Assembly: GCA_015680685.1 (NCBI GenBank)
Contig: MNCI01002042.1
Location: forward strand, 387,414 to 451,413
Length of the DNA: 64,000 nucleotides
Direction: 5' to 3'
DNA from: Gnetum montanum
Taxonomy: Eukaryota; Streptophyta; Gnetopsida; Gnetales; Gnetaceae
In this document: one piece after another, positions 11,935-22,626 of the stretch
Numbering within the stretch: the stretch's first letter is position 1
Layout of the letters: the number at the start of each line of letters is the position of its first letter
The notes under the pieces: generated by a model
Told to the model about the DNA's origin: nothing
Database searches by the model: none
Seen by the model: the letters and a program-made list of their open reading frames with translations, nothing else
Translations under genes and position numbers: made by a program

Positions 11935-12133
11935 TTATTTGATTAGATATGTGTTGGAAACCTTCCTAGGAAGTTAGCAAATCCTAAAATTCCTCTAATC
12001 TATTTGCAGATTGTTGGGAATGAACCATGCAAAGCTCTTCTTAACTCAGGTTTTAGTGTCAATCTAACTTCTCATGAGATGTATACTGCCTAGAACCTAC
12101 ATCTAAAGAAGAGCAATATAAGATTAGAATTGG
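11935..12133 (+). pseudogene. Protease of element C, N-terminal half
   Basis: Retroviral-type aspartic protease that would process gag-pol. The frame contains NLPRKLANPKIPLIYLQIVGNE followed by CKALLNSGFSVNLTSHEMY. The active-site triad is N-S-G in place of D-S/T-G, so the catalytic Asp is lost, and a stop follows. The frame stops at 12133, where the LTR of B begins. It resumes at 57955 on the other side of B. Confidence 0.8.
12129..12133. repeat. Left target-site duplication of B (ATTGG)
   Basis: ATTGG immediately before the B LTR. An identical copy follows the 3' LTR at 57955-57959, and both lie in C's protease. Confidence 0.9.
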
Positions 12134-14018
12134 TGAAACACCAAAAAATTTCAGCTTAACACTTTGAAACAAGAACCACTCAAGCCCTTTTCAGCATTCA
12201 GGAGGCAAAACTTGACTAAGGCATGGAACTCACACCCAGCTTGCTCATGTTGTCAAGCTAGCTTTCCCTCAATATGACCAACCCCGACAGCTTCCAAATC
12301 AAGTTAAAAATGGTCCAATTTGAGAGTGCAACCTATCCTCAAGGTCCACTGATGACTACTCTAAGTTTCAACATCTAGAATCCAAGGTTTCAAGTCAAAA
12401 TCTCACAAATCTTGCTACTCATGCTAAGGCCACGCCCAAGTCACGCTGGTAGCATGAGTCCAGCGTGAGTAACTCAAAATAGCCTTAAAACTATGTTAAA
12501 ATGGCCTAATTTCAAGGGTATAAGGCCCCCTCAAGGTCCACTAATGATTGCTCTAGGTCCCAGCCCTCAAAATTTTGATTTCAGGCTCGAAAATATACTA
12601 TTTTTAGCACTCATGCTAAGGTCACGCTAGAATCACGCCCAGCTCACACTGACAACATGAGTCTAGCCTAAGTTTTTAAAATGACTTGGATCAAGGCATA
12701 AACAGGCTCAGATTTAGCTTGTAGGTCGTCCCCAAGGGCATGCAGTAGTTACACTTGAAGGACAGGGCTCAAAAATCAGGATTTGGTGTAAAATGTACCA
12801 TCCCAGCTTGCTCATGCCCAGGTCACGCTGAGGTCACATTGACAATGTGAGCCCAGCATGAGCTGTCAAAATGGCCTAAATCCAAGCATGAATACACTCA
12901 AATTACACATGCAGGATGTCCTCAAGGTTAAGTAGTAGTTACACTTCAAAAATAGGTCTTAAAAGATGGAATTTTGACACAAAATGCATCATTTTTGGTC
13001 ATGCATGCTGAGGTGACGCTGGGGTCATGTTGAGGTCATGCTAGCAATGTGAATCCAGCATGAGCACTGGTCATGACCAAGCAAAAGCACTTCATACATG
13101 TGCTAAGGGCACTCTAGGATAAGATCAATGCATGCTGGAAACCTTGGTGAAGCAAAAACATTTTCAGCAGTAGTTAGTCCACAAATTCAGAAATTCTAAG
13201 CGAGCTGGAGGCAAATGCACTTGTTGTACGTTATTAGTCATTGTAAATTTTTCACATTTTTGAGTTAGTCAAGCTCTTATGCTACAGATTGTACATTCTT
13301 CTATGAGCGTAAGCTAGCTTGCACGAGCTAAAATAGATTGTAAGATACAATGCATCCAATCTAGAATGTAGTCTGCCTACGCACGTCTAGTTCACGCACA
13401 GCTGTGCATCAAACACCTATCATGCGATCTGTTTTCCTCTCATCTCATAGCCATTGACCTCATTCATGAATCCTACTCCCGAGCCTAGAAAAATGTATAA
13501 ATACCCTATTCATTGACATAAACGGGGTTGGCAATTCTGGAGAATGAAAACCAACAATCCTGAGCCCAAATGCATGTGATCCCTAGTGCCTGCAAACATC
13601 TTCACATCAGAGCTTAACGTCTGACTTGCAATCCAGACACGCAACTACGTTTTGACCGGTGCACATCTTGTTAATTAATACAATACAGTTTCATTATTGC
13701 CTTCCATTCACATTGTTTACTCTGTTTATGCTTTGTTTACAATTCAATCTCTATTTATGCTCTGCACTCTGTTTACATTTCGTGTCGCTATTTGCATTCT
13801 GTGTACATTCTACTTACACCATTTACAATAACCCCAACGCTAGTTATAGCTTATGCTTGGGGAAGTCCTTGGTTGATTTGCGTGCAAACCATCCAAGGTG
13901 CTCTACCTTCGTTTTTGAGCTTGCCCTCACATGAAGGCAAGGTCAACTGTATCTCTCCAGAGATCTTTCGGAGTTCCATTTTTCCTCTAGCCTTACACCG
14001 ATGATTTCGAACAGTACA
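12134..14018 (+). repeat. 5' LTR of element B
   Basis: TGAAACACC...TACA, 1885 bp. Four spaced blocks in U3 (about 12405-13070) carry CACGCTGR-AGCATGAG-type dyads, each followed by a second GTGAG copy. TATAAATA box at 13496-13503. The U5 segment TTGGGGAAGTCCTTGGTTGAT near 13857 is shared with F. It aligns with the 3' LTR over its whole length with moderate divergence. Confidence 0.92.
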
Positions 14019-14023
14019 GAAAT

Positions 14024-14040
14024 TGGTGCTAGAAGGAGGG
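14024..14040 (+). promoter_or_regulatory. Putative primer-binding site of B
   Basis: TGGTGCTAGAAGGAGGG starts five bases after the LTR. Near-identical motifs lie at the same place in A (15402-15420 and 31304-31322, minus strand) and G (37678-37694, minus strand). The tRNA was not identified. Confidence 0.7.
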
Positions 14041-14564
14041 CCACCTTGCTTTCCATCCCAATAAAACGTTGATTCTGTTACCTTTCATGCACAATGCAGA
14101 TCAGGTGTAGAATGCAAGCTTAGCTTGCTTAAACCATACCAATCTGTTCACGATCGAATTAAATCCTTGCAAAAATTTTACGTTGCTGCCAATGTAGTAA
14201 ATTCTATAACTACTGCTGAAAATATTAGGTACAATGTGCACACACTATGAAAACCCAACACAGTGTACACATGTTGCAAAGCCCAACGCTATGAAAATCC
14301 AAAACAGCATACGCTACAAAACCCAATGCAGCGTATACACACTACTGTGCATGTTTGGTGTACACACGTTGTGCAGGCACATAACGCACACATGCTGCAC
14401 TGCTTTGTGCTTATGCTACATGTACGCTGCGCTTGCATACACTGTGCACAAGCTAACGTACACACATTCAGGTTGTGCTCATGCTAACATTCACACACAG
14501 CTTGCTCAAGCTTAGCTTGCATACGCTACTTACACACATTCAACTAGTCAAGCCAGTTACACAC
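14041..14564 (+). other. Leader of element B
   Basis: Non-coding. At 14225-14540 it is rich in degenerate repeats of TACACAC and GCTAC/ATGCTACGC type. No gene seen. Confidence 0.65.
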
Positions 14565-14927
14565 ATGGAATCTTCTCAGATCAAAGCAGCATTGCTAGCT
14601 TCTGACCTTAATGCTGAAATCTCAAATCCTGTGACCACAACTGAACCAATATTCACCGTTGGAGAGATGAACCCTCAAGGGCCAACTTGCCGATCACTTC
14701 AGTTACAAGGCAAAGACCCTAGTTATACAATTCTCACCCTAGAACAATACAACTTCATCTACGTAAAGATCCAAGCTAGTCTACCCATTGATCACACGGA
14801 AATGGAAGCAAAATGACATTATGAACTCATTTATAAGGGAGGCCATAACTTTACCCCTTCAGCATATGATGTGATTCCCCTCTCTGAATCCCACCATGAA
14901 CTCATATCCCAGCACCTTATGGCTTGG
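14565..14927 (+). pseudogene. gag N-terminal part of element B
   Basis: It starts at the ATG at 14565 (MESSQIKAALLASDLNAE). The segments LTLEQYNFIYVKIQASL and MEAK-HYELIYKGG at 14730-14850 match the N-termini of the gag of A and G. One stop (TGA at 14814-14816) breaks the frame. The frame ends at 14927, where it meets the opposite-strand gag start of an A-type element head to head. The gag resumes after 38880 with an unknown length missing. Confidence 0.8.
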
Positions 14928-15425
14928 CTCGTAATTTCGTTTTGCTTCCATCTCAGCTCGGCTAAGGGCAAGATTTGCCTAGATATTGACGCAAATGAAA
15001 TTATACTCTTCAGGAGTCAAGACGGTGAATGAAGGATCCCTGCCCTATAATCTCAATGAACAACTTGATGGTCCCTCAGGTCCTGTCGTGCCAAAAGCTG
15101 ATTCGGGAACGGTGATGGGATTTATGGTTGTGGCACCCAAGTCAGTGGCGATCATAGCAGCAGTAGTTGTATGTGCAAAATCCATCTCTCAAATAGATCG
15201 ATAACAACAAATGAAAAGGTGATGGCAAAAGGGAATCATGATTGGGCTTTCTACCCTATAGGATTCCAAAGGAATCGTTACTGTGACCAATCTACACCAC
15301 ACAATTTCATAAACTTCTCTAGAGGTATTACGTTTACGTTATGTGAACGTGGGTATGGATTGCTTACAGGGTTACCCGTAAAATACGGATCGGAGGTTCA
15401 GGCCCTCCTTCTAGCGCTAGAAAAT
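14928..15425 (-). pseudogene. Leader and truncated gag start, A-type, head-to-head with B gag
   Basis: Read on the minus strand, sequence below the LTR at 15426 continues into a primer-site motif (15402-15420), a leader and a gag start (ATG at 15185) ending at MEAKRNYEL near 14928. It is nearly identical to 30830-31327, the same region of element A. After a genuine 3' LTR one would expect host sequence, so this is either a tandem or recombinant copy sharing an LTR or an assembly join. The neighbouring base belongs to B's gag on the opposite strand. Confidence 0.8.
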
Positions 15426-17072
15426 TGTAACGATGGAAAACGTTAGTTGTTGGAAATACCAAGCAAAGATCCGTGTACACAATCTTAACCACGGATCCGT
15501 GTAAGGGCCGTGCTGGAGAAAACGAATTCGAGGTGCCCTGAATGGTCTTATTCGATCAGACAGGGACTTACTTAATCAGTAAATTATTGAATATCATGAT
15601 AGTATATATTATATATATATATATTTCACGAAATGAATTAATTCGGTGAATCGTAGAAGGAGTAGAAACCAATGTAAAGAACTTGAAATAAGGATAACGT
15701 CAACGCGACAAGGAAGATCAAATTTAGGAAAGATGCGTAATTCCAAGATCTATGATTTTACTCAGAAGCGGAATATATTGCATACAATGTTCCAATGGTA
15801 GACTTCGCTTATCTTTATGTGAAGCATACACAAAACAATAAGAAAACTGTTTAAAAGGAAGAACAGAATGAAATTTGATCTACCTCGTAAGCCAAAAGTG
15901 GAATGCAAGGAAGGTTAAGCCTGGATGTCTATCGATCAATTGTTTCTGATTAATAAACCTTGCCAATCGTACCAGATGATCTCTCGATCTCTGATCTACT
16001 CCTTTTACCCTTAGTAATCTTTGCTTAAAGCTACTAATGATCACCAATGAATAGGATAATGTTTTCGCCAAGAAAACTGATCGCTCCCATTGCCAATGCT
16101 CAAACAATTCCTTATGTCCTTCAAAAGAAGAAAATCCCTCTCCCTTTCTTCTTCTTCTCTGTTTTCCTTCATCAACTGGGGTATTTATAAGTTTAGGATC
16201 ATATGGGAAGGCACGGTCTTGATGACACGTGTCTCAAACTTTCAAAACAACATTGACTTGACAATTTTTATGTTAAAGCTAGTCATGCCACATTACATCT
16301 TAGGGGCGAGGTGTGCTGTAAACCACTCTTGCTGAAGCTGCCTCATGATTACGCTGCGATACGCTGATGAGCGTATTGCCACGCATGGATAACAAGTGCG
16401 TGTCTAATACTGCATTAACTGACTTTATACTGCATTACGCTTGTTTACGCTGCGTAGCGTAGCAGAGCGTAATGTGATGAATTCCACATGTGTTACACTT
16501 ATTTATGCTGCAAAGCATAATAGAGCGTAAAAGTAGTTAACTCAAGCCATTTTTTGTGCTTATTTACGCCGCAAAGCGTAATAGAGCATAAAATGGTAAA
16601 CTTTTCAGAGCATTACGCATACTTACATTGCATAGTGTAATAAAGCATAAAGCGACCAATCTGTCGTGCTTCTTTTGACGTTGACTTTGATTTCTTCGAG
16701 GCTCATTACGCTGCTTTGCATAATGGAGAATGAATACAGTCCTGATCAAAAGACTTGGTGGAATATGCGACAAGTCGTAGACCGTTGCTTAGGCCTTAAA
16801 CTTATCATATTTGCAGAAGTTCCAAATTTCTACTGACTTCATTGCTACAGTAAGCTACCTTCGTTACATCGCGCAGAATTACACTAAGCGACATGACGCT
16901 ACATTGCATAATGTAGCGTAAGGAGCAACAAAGTTAGAATTTTTTAAGAAATTTGGAGACTTGATGTTGCACGCCCTTTTGCATTGTTCTATCTTCTGGA
17001 TTTCTGCTACGAGCTTTTGCCTAAATTGTAAATCTTTTCCTTAGGTCGATCCACAATTTCCACGGTGTTTCA
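15426..17072 (-). repeat. 3' LTR of element A
   Basis: Minus strand TGAAACACC from 17072, directly after the polypurine tract, ending TACA at 15426; 1647 bp. TATA box at 16182-16189 (minus). U3 at 16330-16925 repeats TTACGCTGC-GCGTAA-type dyads. A (TA)n tract lies at 15602-15622. Confidence 0.9.
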
Positions 17073-17089
17073 ATGGCCCCTCTTTGTTG
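17073..17089 (-). promoter_or_regulatory. Polypurine tract of element A
   Basis: Minus-strand CAACAAAGAGGGGCCAT directly upstream of the 3' LTR start at 17072. Confidence 0.88.
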
Positions 17090-18736
17090 ACATTTAGAGG
17101 GCTTGCCCGAAAGACGTCGACAAAGAATACGAAACACCGGATAGGTAAAAGTACCAACAACATCCATCGATGATTACTTAGGTGTCATCCTATCAATCTA
17201 GAAGTGTAGAAGTGGGAAACCTAAAGATAACACGGTACGGGGGGAATTCTTACAGAAACGAAAGGAGTGAGTTTCGGAGAAGACTCAAGTTGGTGAGTAC
17301 AGCTTTTCGCGAATAAGTCATGAGGCATACTCCTATGATTGCATTTGCATGGAGTTATACCATCATATTATAGATAAAGAGGCTTGCAAGGATAAGTTGT
17401 GTTACGTCAACACGGCCTGGATGAGTTTTTTTTCATCCATTTTGCCGACTCCCTTTTTTTTTACACCCACTAGGCGAGTTGCGTTGCGCCAATTCATGGA
17501 CTTGATTGTAATGCAGATGCAGAAAGCGTATGTTGTGTATTCACATTTTGTACAAGGAAAGCAGGTGGAATGACCAAGGAGGGGAATAGGAACAAGAGGT
17601 CAGATTATGAGGAAGATAGGGTGGCACTCCTAAGTAGATAGGCTAACCTGAGCAACCATCTCAAAATGTTGTATGTACTTCACTGCTCTGGTGGACATAC
17701 TTTTGAACAACGTCCTCGTAGCAAGTAACCTACAATCAAAAAAGAAAATAAAGGACACCATTTCTCAGCTGAATTGCTGAAGAAGTTGTTGAAACAAGTA
17801 CCATCCAAGGCGAGAAGGAGTGAGCGGGCCATGGGTAAGGGACCGTAGCAAGAGGCCAAGGTCCCAATGTTGATGCTCAGCCTAGCAAGTCACCGTAAAC
17901 CATTAGACTTATCACACTGAACTAGTTATGCAAAGAACCCGCCAGATGAATCTGTAAAGCTGGAGTTTGAAAACGATGATGACCAGAGATCCCCAAGGTC
18001 GTGGCTGATGAGAACTCCCTTGGGGCTTCGGATGGAAAAAATGACCTCTCAGAAGTACCATCACTAAAATGGTCGCAGTAATAGTATCTCCGAGGGATCA
18101 GTAGTATGCCTTTCGGCATATCCGAGGAATCAGCAGAATGCCCGCGAGGTAGCAATGCTGGGGCTATCCCAACATCCCACCCCATTCATTTTACAGCTAC
18201 ACAGAAACATTTACGCTTACTTGATTCGTATGTTGGCGGTCTTTAGATCCCAATTTTAAGTCCTGGTAGACTGTTGTTGCTAGTTTTAAGTCCCAGCAGA
18301 CCATGGTCCCGGTTTAAAGTCTGGGCGGACTGAAAAATGCTAGTTTTACATCGTAGCGGACGGTGGTAGAGCTGATTTATGGTCTCAACAGACCGTGCTG
18401 TGGATGTCAGTTTCATGTCATGACCCAGGGACAAGTCTGTGTTGGTTTTACATCTCAGCAGCTGGATGCTTACCTTTGCCAGCTTTATGTCATGGCGGAC
18501 AGCCGGTGCTAGTTTAGCGTCGTGGCGGACACATGTAGGAAATGCTAGTTTTATCTCTTGGTAGACCTGTACAACACTGCCAGTTTTACATTGTAGTGGA
18601 TGATTGCAATGTGCTAGTTTTACGTTGTGGCGAACGATCGTTGTCAGTGTAGCGTCATGGCAGACGCATGCGGAGAATGCCAGTTTTACGTCGTAGCGGA
18701 CAATTATTGCACCTAATATTAACACTGGATATGCAG
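17090..18736 (-). other. 3' UTR of element A with 24-nt motif array
   Basis: At 18243-18710 there are about 14 copies of the 24-nt motif on the minus strand, for example GTCCGCTACGACGTAAAACTGGCA near 18700. The array also reads as a 160-residue frame with repeated VRHDVKLA-like peptides. The rest (17090-18240) shows no gene. Confidence 0.82.
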
Positions 18737-21079
18737 CTAGATGTAGTACTGCTTCAGGTATATATGGTTCACGGGATTTGATAACTCGTTGTCATTAATG
18801 TCTGCTAGCTTGAATGCACCATTACCATACACGCCAGCTACTAAGAAAGGGCCCTCCCAGTTTGCAGAGAATTTGCCTACTGGTTCGCAAACGGCCTTGA
18901 GAACCAAATCTCCTTTCTTGATCGAACGTTTTTTAAGATTATGACAGTGCTTTTTCCTCTGCTTATCTTGATATTTTTTGATGGTATTAAGCATCTATAT
19001 TCGCTTCTCTTCTACTAAGTCCAATCCATGATCCGAGACTCGGTGTGTTGAGTGTCATTTATAATCATGGAGAGGACCATCTGTAGAGAAGGAACTTGTA
19101 ATTTGAGGGGCAGCACCACCTCAAACCCATAGACTAGGCTATAGGGTGTACTGTCTGTAGCTGTTCTACATGTGGTATAATATGCCCATAGCACATAGAG
19201 GATCTTTTCATGCCATCATCTTTTGTTACTGTTGAGCATTTTCTTGAGCAAATTGATAATGACCTTATTTTTTGCTTCAGCTTGACCATTCACTTGCGGG
19301 TAATAAGGCAAGGAAAAAGATTGTTTGATACCAAGGCTATCAAAAAAAGATTTGGTTTCCACGCTGCTAAATTGTGGCCCATTGTTGATCATAATAGTCA
19401 TCGGGAGGCCAACTCGAGTTACGATGTTGTCCAAAATGAAATGGCAGACCTATTAAGATGTGATCTTTTGCAAAGGGATGGCTTCAACCCACTTCGTGAA
19501 ATATTCGGTAGCGATGATTATGAAGCTATGCCCTATAGAAGATTTTGGTGCGATAGGCCCTATAATGTCTAATCCCCATCGTTGGAAGGGCCATGTAATC
19601 TGTGTCATGTATAGTTCCGTAGGCAACACATGTATAAGGTTCACGTAATGCTGACATGTGTCACACATTTTAACCTTTGTAAGACAGTCTTTTTCCATAT
19701 ACGGCCAATAATACCCTAAGCGACAGATTTTAGCAGCCATGGCCCGTGCGGCTACGTGTCCTCCACACAGTCTCTCGTGAACTTTGCCAACTATACGTTG
19801 TGCTTGATCTTTGTTAATGCAAGTAAGAAATACTCCATTGAAAGAGTGTCTACAAAGGGTACTGTCTCCTATGATGACGTATTGCCTAGCTCGCTTGCGG
19901 ATTGCATCTTTTTGTGTGCGCGTTAGCTTGTGTGGTGGTTTGCCATGCAGAAGGTAAGTTTTAATGTTATCATACCATTCTGGCATTCCATCCGTGAGCA
20001 GTGAAAATATTTGTGTCATCTGAATGACAGGATCTCCACACTCTGTCATTAAGGTGGGACAAGTGTCAAATAGGTGCGGCGGCACATTCAATGCTAATGT
20101 AGCCAGTGCATCGGCTAGCGTGTTGTCATTTTGAGGCATGTGTTGGGCATCGGTTGCTGTGAACTGCTTCAGAAGATCTTTAGCCATATCGCAGTAGGGC
20201 TGTAAATGTACAGCCTTGCAGGCATAGACTCCTGTGATTTGATTTATCACAAGCATCGAATTGCCCCTAATCGCCAGGTGTTGAACGTTAAGCTCTTTGG
20301 CTGTTAATAATCTCCTAAGGAGCCCCTCGTACTCTACCACATTGTTCGTACAAGGGAAGGTCAAGTGGTAGGCGTACAGACGTACATCCTCAGGTGACAG
20401 CGTAATGATCGTGGCGGCACTACCGCCTCTAGCGGTTGAAGCTTCGTCAAAATGTAACGTTGCTTGGAGGCCTGTTAGAATAGGGCTTAGACTATGTACA
20501 TGTTCATCGGGAAATTCAGGCTCTATCATCACCTGACTGTAAATACATGATGTCATTATTTGATCGGCTATCACTTGGCCTTTCATAGAAGATTGGCCAA
20601 TGTAATGTAGATCGAATTCTGCCGTGATAGCTTTCCAATGAGCTATCCTACTACTTTCATATAGGTTGTGCGTAATAGCTCTCAGGATGTTATTCTTGTA
20701 GATTATATTAACTTTGCTACGGAAGAGATAGTGTCTGCACTTTTTGAGCACAAACACTAACGCTAAACAATTACACTCTACTTCATTATACCTCGTTTCA
20801 TACGCACATAGAGCATGACTCAAGTAGTAGATGGGTACTTCTGACCCATCACCTCTCTTTTGATAGAGTAATGCAGCTAGGGATATGTCTAAGGTTACGA
20901 GGTAAATGTAGAATAGCTGATCCCTTTGTGGCGAGAATATTGTTGGCAAGCGTTGAAGTTCCTATTTCAAGCTATCAAATGCACGCTGACAATCATCTAT
21001 CCATTCAAAATTAACCCCCTTCTTAAGCAAATGCTGCATAGGGTGTAATTTATCTGTTAATTTCGAGATGAACCGCCTG
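18737..21079 (-). pseudogene. RNase H, archaeal-type RNase H and integrase of element A
   Basis: One open frame covers 20949-19453 (498 residues): RNase H at residues 11-125 (FYIYLVTLDISL, ETRYNEVECNCLALV, then YKNNIL where Asn replaces an Asp), aRH at about 165-290 (LHFDEAS, NNVVEYEGL, RGNSML with Asn for the third acidic residue at 230, NTLADAL), integrase zinc residues H391, H398, C429, C432 and core WGLDIIGP (Asp 461). The next frame (19434-19216) has MINNGPQF, Asn for the second integrase Asp, and NGQAEAKNK with Glu kept. The C-terminal module (18994-18737) ends NPVNHIYLKQYYI. Confidence 0.93.
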
Positions 21080-22020
21080 ATAAACTATAACCGCCCTTGC
21101 AACCTGCGTAATTGCTTGAGATTTGTAGGGGGTGTCAACTCAATGATGGCCTTGACCTTGTCAGGGTCTACTCGTATGCCAATTTCTGACACCACAAACC
21201 CCAACAGCCATCCAGTTTTGACTCCAAATACGCACTTCTTTGGATTGAGCCAAAGGTCGTATTTAGAGCATCTTTTAAGGACTAACTCTAGGTCCTCTGA
21301 ATGATCTTTCGACCTTACAGACTTAATAGCTATATCGACAACATAATCATTCAGTCTTCCTAGGAGATAATCACTAAAGATGTACGTCATAGCTCGTTGA
21401 TACCTAGCTTCGGCATTTTTTAAACCAAAAGGCATCATAGTGTAACAAAAGGTCCCCCAGGGTGTCATGAATGTTGTGGTCAGCTGGTGTTCTGGGTTGA
21501 TGCGAATCTGATTATAGCCTGAAAAACCATCCATGAAGGATAAAAGTGCATGCCCAATGGTTGTATCTACTAGTTGGTTGATACTTGGTAGTGGGAAGTT
21601 GTCCTTAATTGTGGCTTTGTTCAAGTCCCAGAAGTCTATGTAGATGCGTATCTCTCCGGTCTTCTTAGGGACAACTACAATGTTAGATACCCAGTCTGAG
21701 TAATCGACCGCGCAGATGAAACCAGCCTGGTACAGTTTAGTGATCTCATCATCACTTTAATATGCGGGTCTAGAATTATGTTATGTTGCATTAGCCCTGG
21801 ATCTAGTCCCAGCATATCTTCATATGACCATGCGAATACTGTGACGTTATTCTGGAGCACCTGTTTTATATTGTCATGTGCCTTTTGGTCTAGTAAAGAA
21901 CTAATCTTAAGAGTTTTGTTCTCACCTTTATGCATAACCACAAGGACCTTGTTGAGGGGGTCTTCGGTTACATCTCCAACCTCCAGATCTAGTGTGCACA
22001 TCAATTTTTCTGGCTAGTCT
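21080..22020 (-). pseudogene. Reverse transcriptase of element A
   Basis: The pre-RT segment (22004-21675) includes VFAWSYEDMLGLDPG. Fingers near 21690-21625 are followed by an open palm frame (21624-21085) with IKDNFPLPSINQLVD, FMDGFSGYNQIRINPEHQ, PWGTFCYTMMPFGLKN and LNDYVVDIAI. The YVDD motif is Y-V-V-D (residues 94-97; the Val codon is 21337-21339), so the first catalytic Asp is lost. The thumb reads LGFVVSEIGIRVDPDKVKAI. This copy cannot polymerise. Confidence 0.93.
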
Positions 22021-22626
22021 AGAGACGTTTTCGATGTGGCTATGGTTGCGTCATTGAGGGAAAGGTTAGTTTCTACTAGTGTGAGATCAAATTATTTAAC
22101 GATTCTCCCATGTGGGCCTGTTAAGGCTAGGAGTGCAGATAAAGTTACGTCCATTTGCCTACTATCCTCCAAAATTTCCAAATATGAAAGTGATTAGGAA
22201 AATGCTAAGTTAAATGCCGCAAGTATTAGCGTATGATGCTTGGTGTAGTTTGAAAAGGTATGGTATGACATTTCCGAGCGTGAAGAGCTAACTAAATTTT
22301 GAATACCATGAATAACCTATAATTAATGTGACCTGATTATGAAGTGATAAGGTGTAGTAGTTTAAGGTCGTTTCGAACCATAATGTATGTAATATCTTCC
22401 GCATTAATGCCCTGATCTTCAGGTTCCATCTCATGCTGACACCAGCATTTAGGCAAGTCCCACTTTAATCGAGCATCAAGTCGATCAGTCTTGCATATTA
22501 TAAGTAAGCAATTCATATCGAAAACAAGCTATTGGCTATTGCGAATTTGAATTCAGCTGTAGTAGAGAGAGAGAAAGAGCAAAAGATAGCAGTGTGTTAT
22601 TTGTGAAGGTTTACAGAATTGTAACT

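Noticed and set aside
14225-14540. Possible telomere-like or satellite repeat
   Set aside because: No TTTAGGG-type unit; only degenerate TACACAC/GCTAC repeats in B's leader.
15601-15625. (TA)n tract as an origin or promoter
   Set aside because: A simple dinucleotide repeat inside A's LTR. The matching TATAAATA box lies elsewhere (16182-16189).
18243-18725. A 160-residue minus-strand protein with VRHDVKLA-like repeats
   Set aside because: It is the translation of the 24-nt motif array in A's 3' UTR. F, B and G have the same array without an open frame, so a protein role is not supported there.
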